Assembly: GCA_964347325.1 (NCBI GenBank)
Contig: CAYFYA010000010.1
Location: forward strand, 9,721-73,720
Direction: 5' to 3'
DNA from: JAJISG01 sp964347325
Lineage (GTDB): Archaea; Thermoplasmatota; Thermoplasmata; RBG-16-68-12; JAJISG01
Length of the DNA: 64,000 nt
The position numbers and the translations under genes were made by a program. Below are positions 26,670-36,645 of this stretch, piece after piece; positions within the stretch are counted from its first letter, which is position 1, and each line of letters opens with the position of its first letter. A model generated the notes under the pieces. The model was not told where the DNA came from. It made no database searches and saw only the letters and a program-made list of their open reading frames with translations.

Positions 26670-26777
26670 CTCCTCCTGACAACCAACGGGGTGAAGACAT
26701 CTTAAGTCTTGCCAAACGATGTCGGAATGGGCCGTCTGGCGTGGCCAGTTCACATTCATCCTACCCTCCCGAAAAGT

Positions 26778-26785
26778 GTTATAAC
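26778..26785 (+). promoter_or_regulatory. TATA box for the RFC small-subunit gene
   Basis: GTTATAAC is centred about 34 bases upstream of the ATG at 26815, in the divergent region shared with the signal peptidase gene. The latter's own TATA-like CTTAAG lies around 26700. Confidence 0.6.
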
Positions 26786-26814
26786 CCGCCCATCCATCTT
26801 CGACTGGCGCCAGG

Positions 26815-27783
26815 ATGGAAGAGGTCTGGGTAGAGAAGTACCGACCCAAAGACCTGGGGGAGGTTGTCAACCAGGATCAGGTCGTGGCCCGCCTCAAGGC
26901 CTACGTGAAGACCGGAAACCTGCCCCACCTCCTCTTCGCTGGACCGGCTGGGACAGGAAAGACCACATGCGCCATTGCCCTGGCCCGGGAGCTCTTTGGG
27001 GACGACTGGCGGGGGAACTTCGGAGAAACCAACGCCTCGGATGCCAGAGGGATCGACGTCATTCGGACAACCATCAAAAACCAGGCCAGGATGGCGCCTA
27101 TAGGAGCAGGTCGGTTCAAGATCATCTTCCTGGACGAGGCCGACCACCTGACCAACGACGCCCAGGCAGCCCTCAGACGGACGATGGAGATGTACACTCG
27201 CACGGCCCGTTTCATCATCTCCGTCAACTACTCTAGCCGTATCATCCCGCCCATCCAGAGCCGTTGCGCGGTCTTCCGGTTCCGCCCCCTGAAGCCCGAG
27301 CACGTGCAGGAGTACGTCAAGCGGATAGCGAAGGCCGAGGGACTGAAGGTCAAGGACGACGGCATGGAGGCCCTAACGTACATCGCTCAGGGAGACCTGC
27401 GGAGGGCGACCAACTCCCTACAGGTCGCGGCAGCCCTGTCCAAAACCATCGACTCCGACTCCCTGTACAGGGCGGCGGGGGCGGCGAGCCCGGAGAACGT
27501 ACGCAGGCTGATAGAGACGGCCCTCAAGGGCGACTTCCTAGGAGCCCGAAACCAGCTGGACGACCTCCTAATAGAGTACGGCCTGGCGGCGGAGGACCTC
27601 CTGAGGGAGATCTACCGCGCCGTGTACGACCTCAGCGTCCCCGATGAGTTGAAGGTGGGGATGGTGGACCGCATCGGCGACGCTGATTTCAGGCTAATCC
27701 AGGGCAGCAACGACCGCATCCAGCTGGAGTCCCTCCTCTCCAGCTTCGCGCTGATGGGCAGGGGTTTGAAGGAGGAGGATTGA
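26815..27783 (+). CDS. rfcS: Replication factor C small subunit
   Basis: RFC loads the PCNA sliding clamp onto primed DNA using ATP. The 322 residues begin with WVEKYRPKDLGEVV and contain Walker A GPAGTGKTT, Walker B FLDEADHL, sensor-1 ISVNYSSRI and the arginine-finger motif SRC (IQSRCAVFRF). The collar domain follows from about residue 230. Length and all motifs fit the archaeal small subunit. The large subunit is not in this window. The ATG lies just after CAGG, with a TATA box 34 bases upstream. Confidence 0.97.
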   Translation: MEEVWVEKYRPKDLGEVVNQDQVVARLKAYVKTGNLPHLLFAGPAGTGKTTCAIALARELFGDDWRGNFGETNASDARGIDVIRTTIKNQARMAPIGAGRFKIIFLDEADHLTNDAQAALRRTMEMYTRTARFIISVNYSSRIIPPIQSRCAVFRFRPLKPEHVQEYVKRIAKAEGLKVKDDGMEALTYIAQGDLRRATNSLQVAAALSKTIDSDSLYRAAGAASPENVRRLIETALKGDFLGARNQLDDLLIEYGLAAEDLLREIYRAVYDLSVPDELKVGMVDRIGDADFRLIQGSNDRIQLESLLSSFALMGRGLKEED

Positions 27784-27868
27784 GTGTTATCGACGAAGAG
27801 AATAGAGGCCGAACTTTTATTACTGCAGATTATCAGGTTCCAAAGACGCTTAGAAGAGGAGTGCACGC

Positions 27869-28630
27869 ATGCCCCCTGGTAGGATTTCTCCCAAGGTCCT
27901 GAACGGCGTGTTCTGGGGTATCTTCCTAGCCATCGCCGTGGGCTCCTTCATCATGTCCCCCTCCCTCGGCTACGAGTACTCCCCCGAGATCTCCCTAGCG
28001 ACCTATAGCACCGTCATCCAGGGAATGGGGGCCCTACTAGCCATCGCTGCCGCTGGCCTCTTCATGCTGCGGCTGAAGATCGACCACGCCATCAGCAGCC
28101 TGGAGGAACGGACCCTGGGGGTTCTGAACAACCGCCTAGGGTGGTCCGTTATCAGGTGGAGCGATGAGCTGGAGACCCGCATGGAAGAGGAGTTCATGGG
28201 GGCCGCCTACCCCGAGGTGGTCGAGGCCGAGGGCGGCTCTGAGGACTACTTGGAGAAGGAGCTGGACGAGCTTCTGGACGCCATCCTGGTCGAGGAGGAG
28301 GCCGGTGGTGGCGGCGGTCAGGTCCAACGCGAGGTCCCCTACCAGGAGACCCGGCCTGCCCTGAGCTCCGACGTGAAGGAGGTGCTGGCCGCCATCCGGG
28401 AGAGGAGAGCCCTGCTGGCCCGGCGGGCGAGCCTGTCGAGGATAATGGGCGGTCCCCTGGCCATGCTGGCTGCCCTCGTGGCCCTCTCGGCGTGGGCCAT
28501 ACCGGCGACGGACATGTTCCTGACGGGTCAGACGGCCCTGAACACGTCTATGATATTCACGGCCACGTACGGTGGCGTTGTCGCCCTTATATTCACGGCG
28601 GCTGCCGCGCTAAAGGCTGCCCTCTCGTAG
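27869..28630 (+). CDS. Four-helix membrane protein with an acidic cytoplasmic middle region
   Basis: This 253-residue protein has two helices near the N-terminus (~12-30, 48-70) and two near the C-terminus (~195-215, 225-250). They flank a hydrophilic region with many Glu residues and a short Gly run (AGGGGGQ). No known family is recognised. The ATG is preceded by AGAGGAG at 27855-27861, and a TATA-like CTTTTATTAC lies at 27814-27823. Function is unknown. Confidence 0.65.
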   Translation: MPPGRISPKVLNGVFWGIFLAIAVGSFIMSPSLGYEYSPEISLATYSTVIQGMGALLAIAAAGLFMLRLKIDHAISSLEERTLGVLNNRLGWSVIRWSDELETRMEEEFMGAAYPEVVEAEGGSEDYLEKELDELLDAILVEEEAGGGGGQVQREVPYQETRPALSSDVKEVLAAIRERRALLARRASLSRIMGGPLAMLAALVALSAWAIPATDMFLTGQTALNTSMIFTATYGGVVALIFTAAAALKAALS

Positions 28631-28756
28631 GCGGCCGTATGTCGGGCAAGAGGCAGCGATGTTCCTGGGGGGCTGTAACCTCACGCCCTCTCTATTGTCT
28701 ATGTAGATAACCTATTTCAGGCAGGTCGCCAGCTGGTTCATTCGGTTGGAGGCAGG

Positions 28757-29599
28757 ATGACCAGCATCGAGCTCCCGGAAGCTAAGATCCTCGCAGAACA
28801 GATGAACGAGGCGCTTCGTGGCAAGCGTGTCCAGGCGTATCAGCTGGGCGATATCGAGAAGCTCCAGCGTATCGGCATGATGGACAGGGACACGAAGTCC
28901 TTCGCCCCGCTTATTGGCTGCACGATCGAGTCCGTCGTGTCTCGGGGCAACGGAATTCGCGTTCAGCTCAGCAACGGGATGAACCTCATCCTCGCCCCGG
29001 AGTATGGCGGCAGAATCCTATACCATGATGCCGGGGACACTATTCCGAGAAAGTACCATCTCAACCTAGGCTTCGGTGACGGGTCGGCGTTGACAGTGAG
29101 GGTCACAATGGGCCTCATCCACGCCCTGAGGGACGAGGACCTGGACCGTTCCTACATCTACAGGCGGGACTTCAATCCGGAAGTGGCGTCCCCCATAGAC
29201 GAAGAGTTCACCTTCGACCGCTTCTCACGCCTCATCTGGGACGAGAACAGGATGCTAAAGTCGGTCTTGGTAGGGAAGGACGCAGTCATCGTCGGGGTGA
29301 GCAACAGCGCCTTTCAGGACATCCTGTACCGAGCCAAGCTTCACCCGAGACGGAAGGCGGTGGGACTCAGTGAAGCGGAGAGGCGAGCCCTCTACGAGTC
29401 CATCGGCATCGTGCTTCGCGAGCGAGTCAGACTGAAGGGAAAGGAGCAGTTCGTCGACCTGTATGGAAACAAGGGCGGCTACACGCCGGCCATGGGGGCG
29501 AACATGAAGGGGCGGCGATGTCCCGAGTGTGAGACTCCAATAGAGAAGCTCAGCCACGGGGGCGGGTACGTCTTCCTCTGTCCCACCTGTCAGACGTGA
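28757..29599 (+). CDS. Fpg/Nei-like DNA glycosylase-family protein lacking the N-terminal proline
   Basis: Fpg and Nei enzymes excise oxidised bases and nick the strand. The fold is recognisable in 280 residues: N-terminal IELPEAK (compare PELPEV), a helix-two-turn-helix stretch VSNSAFQDILYRAKLHPRRK, and a C-terminal zinc finger CPEC...CPTC. The catalytic Pro that normally follows the initiator Met is absent. The protein starts MTSIELPE, so Ile occupies that place and is not N-terminal. Either this is a subfamily with altered chemistry or a non-catalytic DNA-binding homologue. No alternative start restores a Pro. I am sure of the family but not of the activity. Confidence 0.75.
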   Translation: MTSIELPEAKILAEQMNEALRGKRVQAYQLGDIEKLQRIGMMDRDTKSFAPLIGCTIESVVSRGNGIRVQLSNGMNLILAPEYGGRILYHDAGDTIPRKYHLNLGFGDGSALTVRVTMGLIHALRDEDLDRSYIYRRDFNPEVASPIDEEFTFDRFSRLIWDENRMLKSVLVGKDAVIVGVSNSAFQDILYRAKLHPRRKAVGLSEAERRALYESIGIVLRERVRLKGKEQFVDLYGNKGGYTPAMGANMKGRRCPECETPIEKLSHGGGYVFLCPTCQT

Positions 29600-29726
29600 G
29601 GGTCTCCTACGTTACTTGGATCTCGTCAAGGTTTGGCGTCGTGGCCCATGTTCGGCATACTCGCCCACCGCGGCTGCTGACCTCAGAGTGGCAGTCCTGT
29701 GTCGGACCTCGCGCTCCCAGCGCCCC

Positions 29727-29924
29727 TTACTTTTGCTCGAGCATCTGCTCCAATGAGGATACCTTGCGCTCCAGCCCCTTCATCCTCTTCTTGAGGCTAC
29801 CAATGTCCTTCTTCATGGTTTCCAGATCTTCCTTGACCCAGAACCATAACGGGGAGGGCGTCTCGGGGACATCTGCGGGCTCGGGCAGGGGAGGCTCCCT
29901 AGGGATGTCGCCTGGCTTAGGCAT
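29727..29924 (-). CDS. Small coiled-coil protein
   Basis: The 65 residues comprise a Pro-rich acidic N-terminus (PREPPLPEPADVPETPSP), then a heptad-like helix from about residue 33 to the end (LETMKKDIGSLKKRMKGLE, SSLEQMLEQ). A TATA-like TTATAT on the minus strand at 29971-29976 supports transcription. No Shine-Dalgarno sequence lies close to the ATG. Composition looks protein-like rather than a chance frame. Function is unknown. Confidence 0.5.
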   Translation of the reverse strand: MPKPGDIPREPPLPEPADVPETPSPLWFWVKEDLETMKKDIGSLKKRMKGLERKVSSLEQMLEQK

Positions 29925-30004
29925 GCTAGGGATCGTCTAGCTTCACCCGTTCTGGAATCTTGTACAGCCGATATAACCTTAGCGGATTCAGCGGGCACCT
30001 CGTC

Positions 30005-33000
30005 TCAGAGCCAGTCCTCTTCCTCAGGCACTTTCTCAGGCCCCTCGCCCGACGGGCGCCTCGGCCTAACGTACCGGAGGTAGAGATAGGCAGAGAGGCC
30101 TGCCAGGGCGGCTACAGCCGCTATGAGGGCAAGGGTCAGGGGCTGCGTCACCTGGTCCGTGATGGGCAGCGCCTGGGTCTTGACGATCACATCCACGTTG
30201 GCGCTCACGCCCCCATATGTCACGCTGATGGTGCCAGTCCCAGTCTCGCTCCCCGCCGTGAAGGTGGCAGACCAGCCCGCTTCGGTGGCCTCGATGGTTC
30301 CGATAGTGGTCGTCCAGTCGAAGGTGGCATCTGCTATCTGGTTCCCGTGCTGATCCTTCGCCACGGCTATCAGGTCGGCACTTCCGCCGGTCAACACCTC
30401 CAGCGTGCTCGGGCTCACCGTGATCTCGTCCACGGGGCCGGGGACTATCCTGACGACGGCAGTGGCATTCATGTCGTCCAAGGCCACTCTCACCGTCCCG
30501 GTCCCGGTGATGGTCGAGGCTGTGAAGAGGCCCGTGGCGTCGATGGTCCCTATGCCACCGGTCGCAATCCAGTCGAAAGAACCACCGTTGACAGGGTTCC
30601 CGAACTGGTCCTGAGTCGTGGCGGTGAACTGGAGGGTATCGCCAGCCTCAACGTCGACGACTCCGGGGGCAATGGTCACCTGCTCGGGAGGACCCGGCAT
30701 GACGTTCACCGTCACGTTGTCCACGAAGGTAGAGAGGCGCACCTCGAGGCTGTCCGTACCGGCCGTGGGACCAGCCAAGTAGATGATCTCGTCCCCGGAG
30801 GACGTGAGCGGGATGACGGTCCCCAGGCCATTCATGGAGGTCCACGTGAAGGTACCTCCGACGGAGTTGTTGTACGCGTCGAAGCCCACGGCGTCGAACT
30901 GGGTCGCGCCGCCCACGACGACGTCGGCCGAGTCGGGGGACGTATCCACCCTGTCGGGGACGCCGGCTCCGACGAAGCTGAAGCCGGTAACCTTCCCGGC
31001 CTCGTCACCGACCACCAGGTATCCGTCTCCCAGGGCGACGGAGGATGTGCTACCGGCGCTAGACAGCAGGATTGTCTGGAGGGTGGCCCCGGTAAGGGCA
31101 TCCCAGACCCGCAGATTACCGTCCCAGGCTGTAAGGAACACGGATCCGTTGTTGTAGCCCACCGAGCTACCCACGGCCGCTCCGCTCAGGAAGTTGGACC
31201 AGGCCGGCGTGCCGTTGGTGGCGTGGAGGGCGTGAATCCAGCCGTTGGCTACGGCGAAGTCGAAGGTCCCGACGAAGACCATCCCGTCGGCCACCGCGGG
31301 GGAGGAGACGTCAATCAAGGCGCCCAGTCCGCTGGAGGTCCAGATGGGCGCTCCCGTGAGGGCCTCGAAGGCGTAGAGGGAACCGCCGTAATCACCGACG
31401 TAGAGGACCCCATCGACCACCGTGGGTGCTGAGGTGACGATGGCCGCTACGGTCGTCGTCCAGATGGGCGTCCCATCGAAGGCGTCCAGGGCCACGATTC
31501 GGCCGGAGGTGTCCGCGGCGAAAACCATGCCCGCGGCGTAGGTTGGTCCCTGAAGGGTGCTCGACCCCATGGAGTAGGACCACTGGACCACGCCAGTGGT
31601 GACGTCGCTGGCTAAGATCGTCCCGACGTAGTCGGACCAGTAGACGTGCCCCACCGCCACTGCGGGGGTCGAGAAGGTCGCCGGGGCGAAGCCTGTGAAG
31701 GAGTCGGTTTGCCAGTTGGTGGTGCCTGTTGCCGCGTCGAGGGAGAACAACGAGATCCTGGTGTTCCCGCTGGTCACGAAGGTGACGTAAACACTACCGT
31801 CGGCAGCAGCGGGTGTTCCAGCGATGTTTCCGATGTCGCCCAACGTGCGCTGCCACTTCACCTCGCCGGTGCCGACATCGACGGCGTTGAGGACTCCCTC
31901 CTGCTCCGCGAAGTAGACCATATGATCATAGATGATGGGTCCACTCCAGCGGATCGGTAGGCCTCCGACGCCCGCGACCCAACGCTGAGTCAGCGGCATC
32001 TCGAAGGGCACGGGAGCCACGCCGCTCCTCTCCCGGTCGTGGTGGAACTGCGGCCACTCTGGTGAGGGTAGCGGCAACACCTCCAGTCTCAGCAAGGCCG
32101 TATCATCCTCCCCCGGGTCGGCCGCGGAAACGGCCCTCACGATCAGTGTATCCAAAGTGTCTAGGGGGGCGTCCGATGGCACTTCCACCCTCACTACGAT
32201 GGGGCTATCCTGCAGTCCTGGCACCAATCCAGTGTCGGGAGTGCCGTCGCTATCGGTATCTGTCAACGGCGTGACCCCGTCGGAGTCCAGCAGGGTGACT
32301 GTCCAGCCCATTGTTGAGGTGCCGGTGACCTGGAACAAGTCCTCCAGTCCCCCCGTGTTGGTTATGTTGACGTTGAAGCTCACGGAGGCTCCCGGTTCGC
32401 TGCTGCTGTAGACGTCTGGACCCGCGGCGACACCTGGCAAGGGGACCAGGGTCGTTATTGAAGCCTGGGCAACGGCGCTCGGGTCCCCCACGGACGTGAT
32501 GTTCAAGGTGAGGAGGTCGGCCTGACCGGCAGTCGCTCCCGCATCTACGTCGACGCGGACGATGATGTCTAGAGACGCCCCCGACGGGATGGGTCCCGTG
32601 TCCACGAAGGTGTCGTTGTTTGTGTCATTCAGGGGGGTCACGCCGTCCGCGTGGTAGAAGGTCCTCGTCCACCCATAGGGGACGCCGACTCCCGCAACGT
32701 TGAAGGTGTCTTCTGCCAGGAAGGCGCCACGGTTCCTGACCTCCAGGCTATACTCCGCCGTCCCACCGGGAACGGCGACCCCAGTCACGCTCGATGGTGT
32801 GATGCTCGCGCCGAACTCGGGAGGCATGATCCATTCCAGAAGCCTATCCATCAGCAGCTCCCGGTCGGCAGCGGTGCTGACGCCCTCGTAGTTGAAGGCC
32901 AGGTAGGCGATTGCGTAGGCGCCGTCCTCCACCCGCAGTATGGCCGACTGGGAAGATGGGCCCGATGCGTACTGGGCGCTGGTAACGGCGGGTGAGATGG

Positions 33001-36000
33001 GGTCCACTACGCTGGGCCATATGTTGTTGTTGGCCCCGTCACCTCCGTTGATGAGGATGTTTAGGCCATCGCCGATGGGATCGCTCGACACACCGATCAC
33101 GTTGTCGGTGGGAGCATTGTCGCTAACGTAGATCGCGTGGAGGTAGTCGGAGTAGAAGCTGCTTCCGGACCAGTAGAAGCCGATGTCCTGGCCCGAGAGG
33201 ATGAGGCGTCCTCCCGCATCAAGGAACTGGGCGACCTCGGCCTGAGCCGACGGGTTAAACCCGTTTGAGGGCGTGTGCCAGATGAGTAGGTCGAAGCCTT
33301 GAAGGTCTGCCAGGACGGGGTTCCCCTGGGCAGCCACCTCCCAGTAATCGAAGGGTTGGGCAAGGGCGCTCAGGGCACTCACGTAGTAGCTTTCGTAGGA
33401 GTTCCCGAAGTCGTCATCCACCAAGAGTATCGGTGGTACGTCCAGCGTCGTGAAGCTGTAGTACGAAGAGGCGTTGTCGTCCACCGCCGTGTTGCCGGCT
33501 GTGTCCGTGGACTCGACCTCGAAGAAGTAGGTCGTGTTGGGCTGCAGCATCGTAAGGTTCACGCTATGGGACGACGTGAACCCATCAATGGTCACGAGAT
33601 CGGGCGGCGTCGTGGTGTTGTAGCGGACGACGCTCGTGGCACTCTCATCTGTGAGCCAGGTGATGCGGGCGGAGTTGTGGGTTATGTCCGTCGCCTGCAC
33701 ATTTGACACTAATGGGGGATCGTCGTCGATGGTTGCGGTGTCGTTCACCGTGGCTGGCGGGCTGGCGTCGACGTAGGTGACGTTTATGGTCCCGCCGTTC
33801 ACCACGGTGAGGTTACCGTCGTCCGGTGCGGATGGGGTCAGGGTTAGCTGGATGGTACCGCTGAAGACGCCGGAGTCGGTACCGACCTCTAGGAGGGTCA
33901 CGCTCTCACTGTCTGTCAGACTGCTGACCGCGGTTACCAGGGCGCTGTCTTGGGTGAGGTTGTCCAGGTCGAGGTCGATGTCTGCCAGGAAGATGTCCGC
34001 TGAGGCGCTGGACCTGTAGAGCGGCTTGCTCCACGACACGTCCCCGTCCGAGGTTGGACTGCCCCCATGGGAAATCACAATGGCGTAGTCCTGGGTGGGA
34101 CTACCGGGAACATTAACGGCGGTGACATTGACTGTGTAGACCCCAAGCCGTAGCTCGGAGGTTGGGATGTAGACGTTCTCCAGGTTGTTCAGCGGGTCTC
34201 CCGAGCCACCAGGCACGCTCCACCCGTTGCTGAAGTGGTTGCCGTAGTAGGTGGTCCCGTCTGGCGCCGTCACCACAAGGTCCAGGTCATTCACAAGCAC
34301 GGGCGAGCTGCCCGGCATCCCAGGTACATCGGTCCACGCCAGGGAGACCTTGAAGGGCTTGTCCATCCTGGCGACAGGAATGGAGTAGGTGAAGGTGGTG
34401 CCCGTGTCTAGGGCCTGCTGCTGGTCCTCGTAGAAGACAGCACCGGTGAAGTTCAGGAGGTTCTCCAGGTTCACGCGCCCCCAGCCTTCGTCGAAGTTGG
34501 GGATAGGACCTGTGGAATCGGATCCAAGACTTGGACTAGCCACCGGCGGCATGTCCACGGCACCGTTTACTAGGGCCGCTTTAGTCAGGGCCGGACTCGG
34601 GTCGACGGCGAAGACGTTCCTGTAGTACTCCACGAAGAGGGCCGCACTCCCGGAGACGATTGGACCCGACATGCTTGTCCCGCCGCAGTACTCGTGGTAC
34701 GAGTCGATGTTCTGCCAGCACCAGCCGGGTGAGGATTGGCTGGAGAGCAGTGAGGCGATCCACGTTCCCGGGGCAACGATCTCGGGCTTGATTCGCCCGT
34801 CGGTAGTCGGACCTCGGCTGCTGAACCCAACCATGGCGTCGATGTTGTCAGCGGGCCACTGCCCCATTATTGGAACCGTTGGCCTGTAGTTCAGGGATGC
34901 GCCCGTAGCGATGACGTTCTTCGCGTTGGCAGGGCTTCCCGTGGTCGAAGGGCCAGGACCATCGTTGGCGGCAGAGAACTCGAAGATGATGGGTTGATCT
35001 CCACCCGCGACGTTGTCGGCGTCCCTAACCAGCTCGTCGAAGATCGCGTCGTCAGCGATATAATCGCCCAGGGTGAAGATCCGCCAGCTGTTGCTGTGGA
35101 TTATGGTACCATTGCCAACGGCATCACGGCCCATCTGGTAATAGTCTGGGAAGACCCAGAAGCCGGAGTCATCGAAGATCCGCTGGTTCACTATGAGGGC
35201 CTCGGGGGCCATGCCGAGGCCGTAGGAGAAGCCGTCACCGTCCGTCAGGCCCGTAGCGTTGTCGCCCGCGATTATGCCTGCAACGTGTGTGCCGTGGCCC
35301 ACCCTGTCCTCGGCCGAGATGAGGCTGCCGTAAGGGATGTGTGCCACGGTCCTGTTGTCGAGCTCTGGGTGCATGTCTCCACCCACTCCGGGGTCGTCCG
35401 CGCCGGTGTCCACTCCGGTGTCCGCCACCGCCACGGTGACGTTCTGGCCAGACAGTCCTAAGGAGGCGAGCCAGTCAATGTAACCAGGGGTGATGGGGGA
35501 GTAGTGGCCCGCCGCGATCTGTCCCGCCACCTCGTCCACCAGCTCAGGTCGCAGGAAGGGCTCGATCCAGTACACCCCAGGCAGGTTGGCCAGCTCGGGG
35601 AGGTTGGCCGCATCTGTGGAGAACCGAACCAGCTTGAGGCCGCCGACAGTCATGGTCTGGTAGTGGAGGATGACCATTCCCTCGAGGGCCTCCCAGGTCC
35701 GCGGGGGTGCCGACGCCTGGACCAGTACGGTGAAGTCCCTAGATCCTGCAGAGGAGATCGACGGGAACCCGCCGGAGAGGGGCTGCCCCGAGTCAGGCAG
35801 GGCTGTGAAGCCGGGGAAGCTCAAACGGGACGGCCCTAGGGCCACGTCTCGGTGCTTGGGCACCTGCACATCAAGAGATGCTACGCTGCCGAATTCCTGG
35901 TACACCAGCCGGCTTATTCGATAGGCGGGATGGTAGATCCCAACCCACTGGATGAAGGGAGCCATGCCAGTCGCTCGAACGGTGGAGGGATCCATCTCCA

Positions 36001-36517
36001 CGATGAAAGCAAAGTTGGGGATGTAGTTGTAGAAACGGACACCCTGGGCTTCGAGGGCTTCGACCCACTCGGCCTTGACGGGCCCTACGAACTGTACGAT
36101 GTGAAGCCCCGGCTCACCCACTTCATAGGAGTCGATGTGCAGGTTCGGAGCGATCTCTGGTTCGCCCGCCGCAGTATCGAAGGTAACTCCGCCCAAGGAG
36201 ATGGTCGTCCTGTCGACAAGCAGGCGAACGACCAGATTCCTGGCCTGAAGAGTCAGCGCGGTGGAGGGAGGCACGGAAGCCAAAACGAAACCGCCATAGT
36301 CCACAACTGGCTCCACGCCCGCCCGGCTAAGAGCGGCACGCTCCTCCGGTGAGGAACTGCGGAGCAGGACATCGAAGCCCGTGCCGAGCTCGCCACGCTT
36401 CAGAGCTGGCTGTGGTTCCGCCGCCACGGGGGACAGAACGCCAAGGAAGGTCGTCACCACCATCAATGTGGCTAAAATCAGAGACACGATACGGAGAGAA
36501 CCGCATTCTGAGGACAT
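30005..36517 (-). CDS. Giant secreted subtilisin-like protease with FN3, PQQ-type beta-propeller and Ig-like domains
   Basis: This is a 2170-residue protein. A signal peptide (~8-33) and a long pro-region (to ~345) precede an S8 domain with Asp366 (VAVADTGVD), His408 (GHGTHVAG) and Ser615 (GGTSMSGP). Next come a jelly-roll/P-like domain (~690-815), a fibronectin-III domain (~932-1026), and a Rossmann-like GATase-resembling domain (~1032-1229, ILLVDDDFGNS...LLIWHTP). Two CARDB/DUF11-like repeats (~1232-1476) precede a PQQ/BamB-type beta-propeller (~1486-1852, repeats such as GSVYVTF and VDGVLYVGDYGGSLYAFEA) and three Ig-like domains (~1852-2110). A transmembrane helix (~2117-2140) and a charged tail end the protein. 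The ATG is preceded by GGGGAG. The likely role is extracellular protein degradation at the cell surface. Confidence 0.92.
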   Translation of the reverse strand: MSSECGSLRIVSLILATLMVVTTFLGVLSPVAAEPQPALKRGELGTGFDVLLRSSSPEERAALSRAGVEPVVDYGGFVLASVPPSTALTLQARNLVVRLLVDRTTISLGGVTFDTAAGEPEIAPNLHIDSYEVGEPGLHIVQFVGPVKAEWVEALEAQGVRFYNYIPNFAFIVEMDPSTVRATGMAPFIQWVGIYHPAYRISRLVYQEFGSVASLDVQVPKHRDVALGPSRLSFPGFTALPDSGQPLSGGFPSISSAGSRDFTVLVQASAPPRTWEALEGMVILHYQTMTVGGLKLVRFSTDAANLPELANLPGVYWIEPFLRPELVDEVAGQIAAGHYSPITPGYIDWLASLGLSGQNVTVAVADTGVDTGADDPGVGGDMHPELDNRTVAHIPYGSLISAEDRVGHGTHVAGIIAGDNATGLTDGDGFSYGLGMAPEALIVNQRIFDDSGFWVFPDYYQMGRDAVGNGTIIHSNSWRIFTLGDYIADDAIFDELVRDADNVAGGDQPIIFEFSAANDGPGPSTTGSPANAKNVIATGASLNYRPTVPIMGQWPADNIDAMVGFSSRGPTTDGRIKPEIVAPGTWIASLLSSQSSPGWCWQNIDSYHEYCGGTSMSGPIVSGSAALFVEYYRNVFAVDPSPALTKAALVNGAVDMPPVASPSLGSDSTGPIPNFDEGWGRVNLENLLNFTGAVFYEDQQQALDTGTTFTYSIPVARMDKPFKVSLAWTDVPGMPGSSPVLVNDLDLVVTAPDGTTYYGNHFSNGWSVPGGSGDPLNNLENVYIPTSELRLGVYTVNVTAVNVPGSPTQDYAIVISHGGSPTSDGDVSWSKPLYRSSASADIFLADIDLDLDNLTQDSALVTAVSSLTDSESVTLLEVGTDSGVFSGTIQLTLTPSAPDDGNLTVVNGGTINVTYVDASPPATVNDTATIDDDPPLVSNVQATDITHNSARITWLTDESATSVVRYNTTTPPDLVTIDGFTSSHSVNLTMLQPNTTYFFEVESTDTAGNTAVDDNASSYYSFTTLDVPPILLVDDDFGNSYESYYVSALSALAQPFDYWEVAAQGNPVLADLQGFDLLIWHTPSNGFNPSAQAEVAQFLDAGGRLILSGQDIGFYWSGSSFYSDYLHAIYVSDNAPTDNVIGVSSDPIGDGLNILINGGDGANNNIWPSVVDPISPAVTSAQYASGPSSQSAILRVEDGAYAIAYLAFNYEGVSTAADRELLMDRLLEWIMPPEFGASITPSSVTGVAVPGGTAEYSLEVRNRGAFLAEDTFNVAGVGVPYGWTRTFYHADGVTPLNDTNNDTFVDTGPIPSGASLDIIVRVDVDAGATAGQADLLTLNITSVGDPSAVAQASITTLVPLPGVAAGPDVYSSSEPGASVSFNVNITNTGGLEDLFQVTGTSTMGWTVTLLDSDGVTPLTDTDSDGTPDTGLVPGLQDSPIVVRVEVPSDAPLDTLDTLIVRAVSAADPGEDDTALLRLEVLPLPSPEWPQFHHDRERSGVAPVPFEMPLTQRWVAGVGGLPIRWSGPIIYDHMVYFAEQEGVLNAVDVGTGEVKWQRTLGDIGNIAGTPAAADGSVYVTFVTSGNTRISLFSLDAATGTTNWQTDSFTGFAPATFSTPAVAVGHVYWSDYVGTILASDVTTGVVQWSYSMGSSTLQGPTYAAGMVFAADTSGRIVALDAFDGTPIWTTTVAAIVTSAPTVVDGVLYVGDYGGSLYAFEALTGAPIWTSSGLGALIDVSSPAVADGMVFVGTFDFAVANGWIHALHATNGTPAWSNFLSGAAVGSSVGYNNGSVFLTAWDGNLRVWDALTGATLQTILLSSAGSTSSVALGDGYLVVGDEAGKVTGFSFVGAGVPDRVDTSPDSADVVVGGATQFDAVGFDAYNNSVGGTFTWTSMNGLGTVIPLTSSGDEIIYLAGPTAGTDSLEVRLSTFVDNVTVNVMPGPPEQVTIAPGVVDVEAGDTLQFTATTQDQFGNPVNGGSFDWIATGGIGTIDATGLFTASTITGTGTVRVALDDMNATAVVRIVPGPVDEITVSPSTLEVLTGGSADLIAVAKDQHGNQIADATFDWTTTIGTIEATEAGWSATFTAGSETGTGTISVTYGGVSANVDVIVKTQALPITDQVTQPLTLALIAAVAALAGLSAYLYLRYVRPRRPSGEGPEKVPEEEDWL

Positions 36518-36645
36518 GATACTCCCCAGCTTCCTCTCGTCATCGATCGTGAGGTCTTAGTCTTTTTTCCGTGAGTATCAGCCCTTAGAGACTTCCTCGG
36601 CGCACGATTAAGTATCGGGGAAATGCTGTAGACGCCGGTGCCAAG

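Noticed and set aside
29960..31432. A 490-codon plus-strand open frame opposite the giant protease gene
   Set aside because: The minus strand encodes coherent Ig-like and beta-propeller repeats through the whole stretch; the plus frame is low-complexity and starts in the promoter region of a neighbour.
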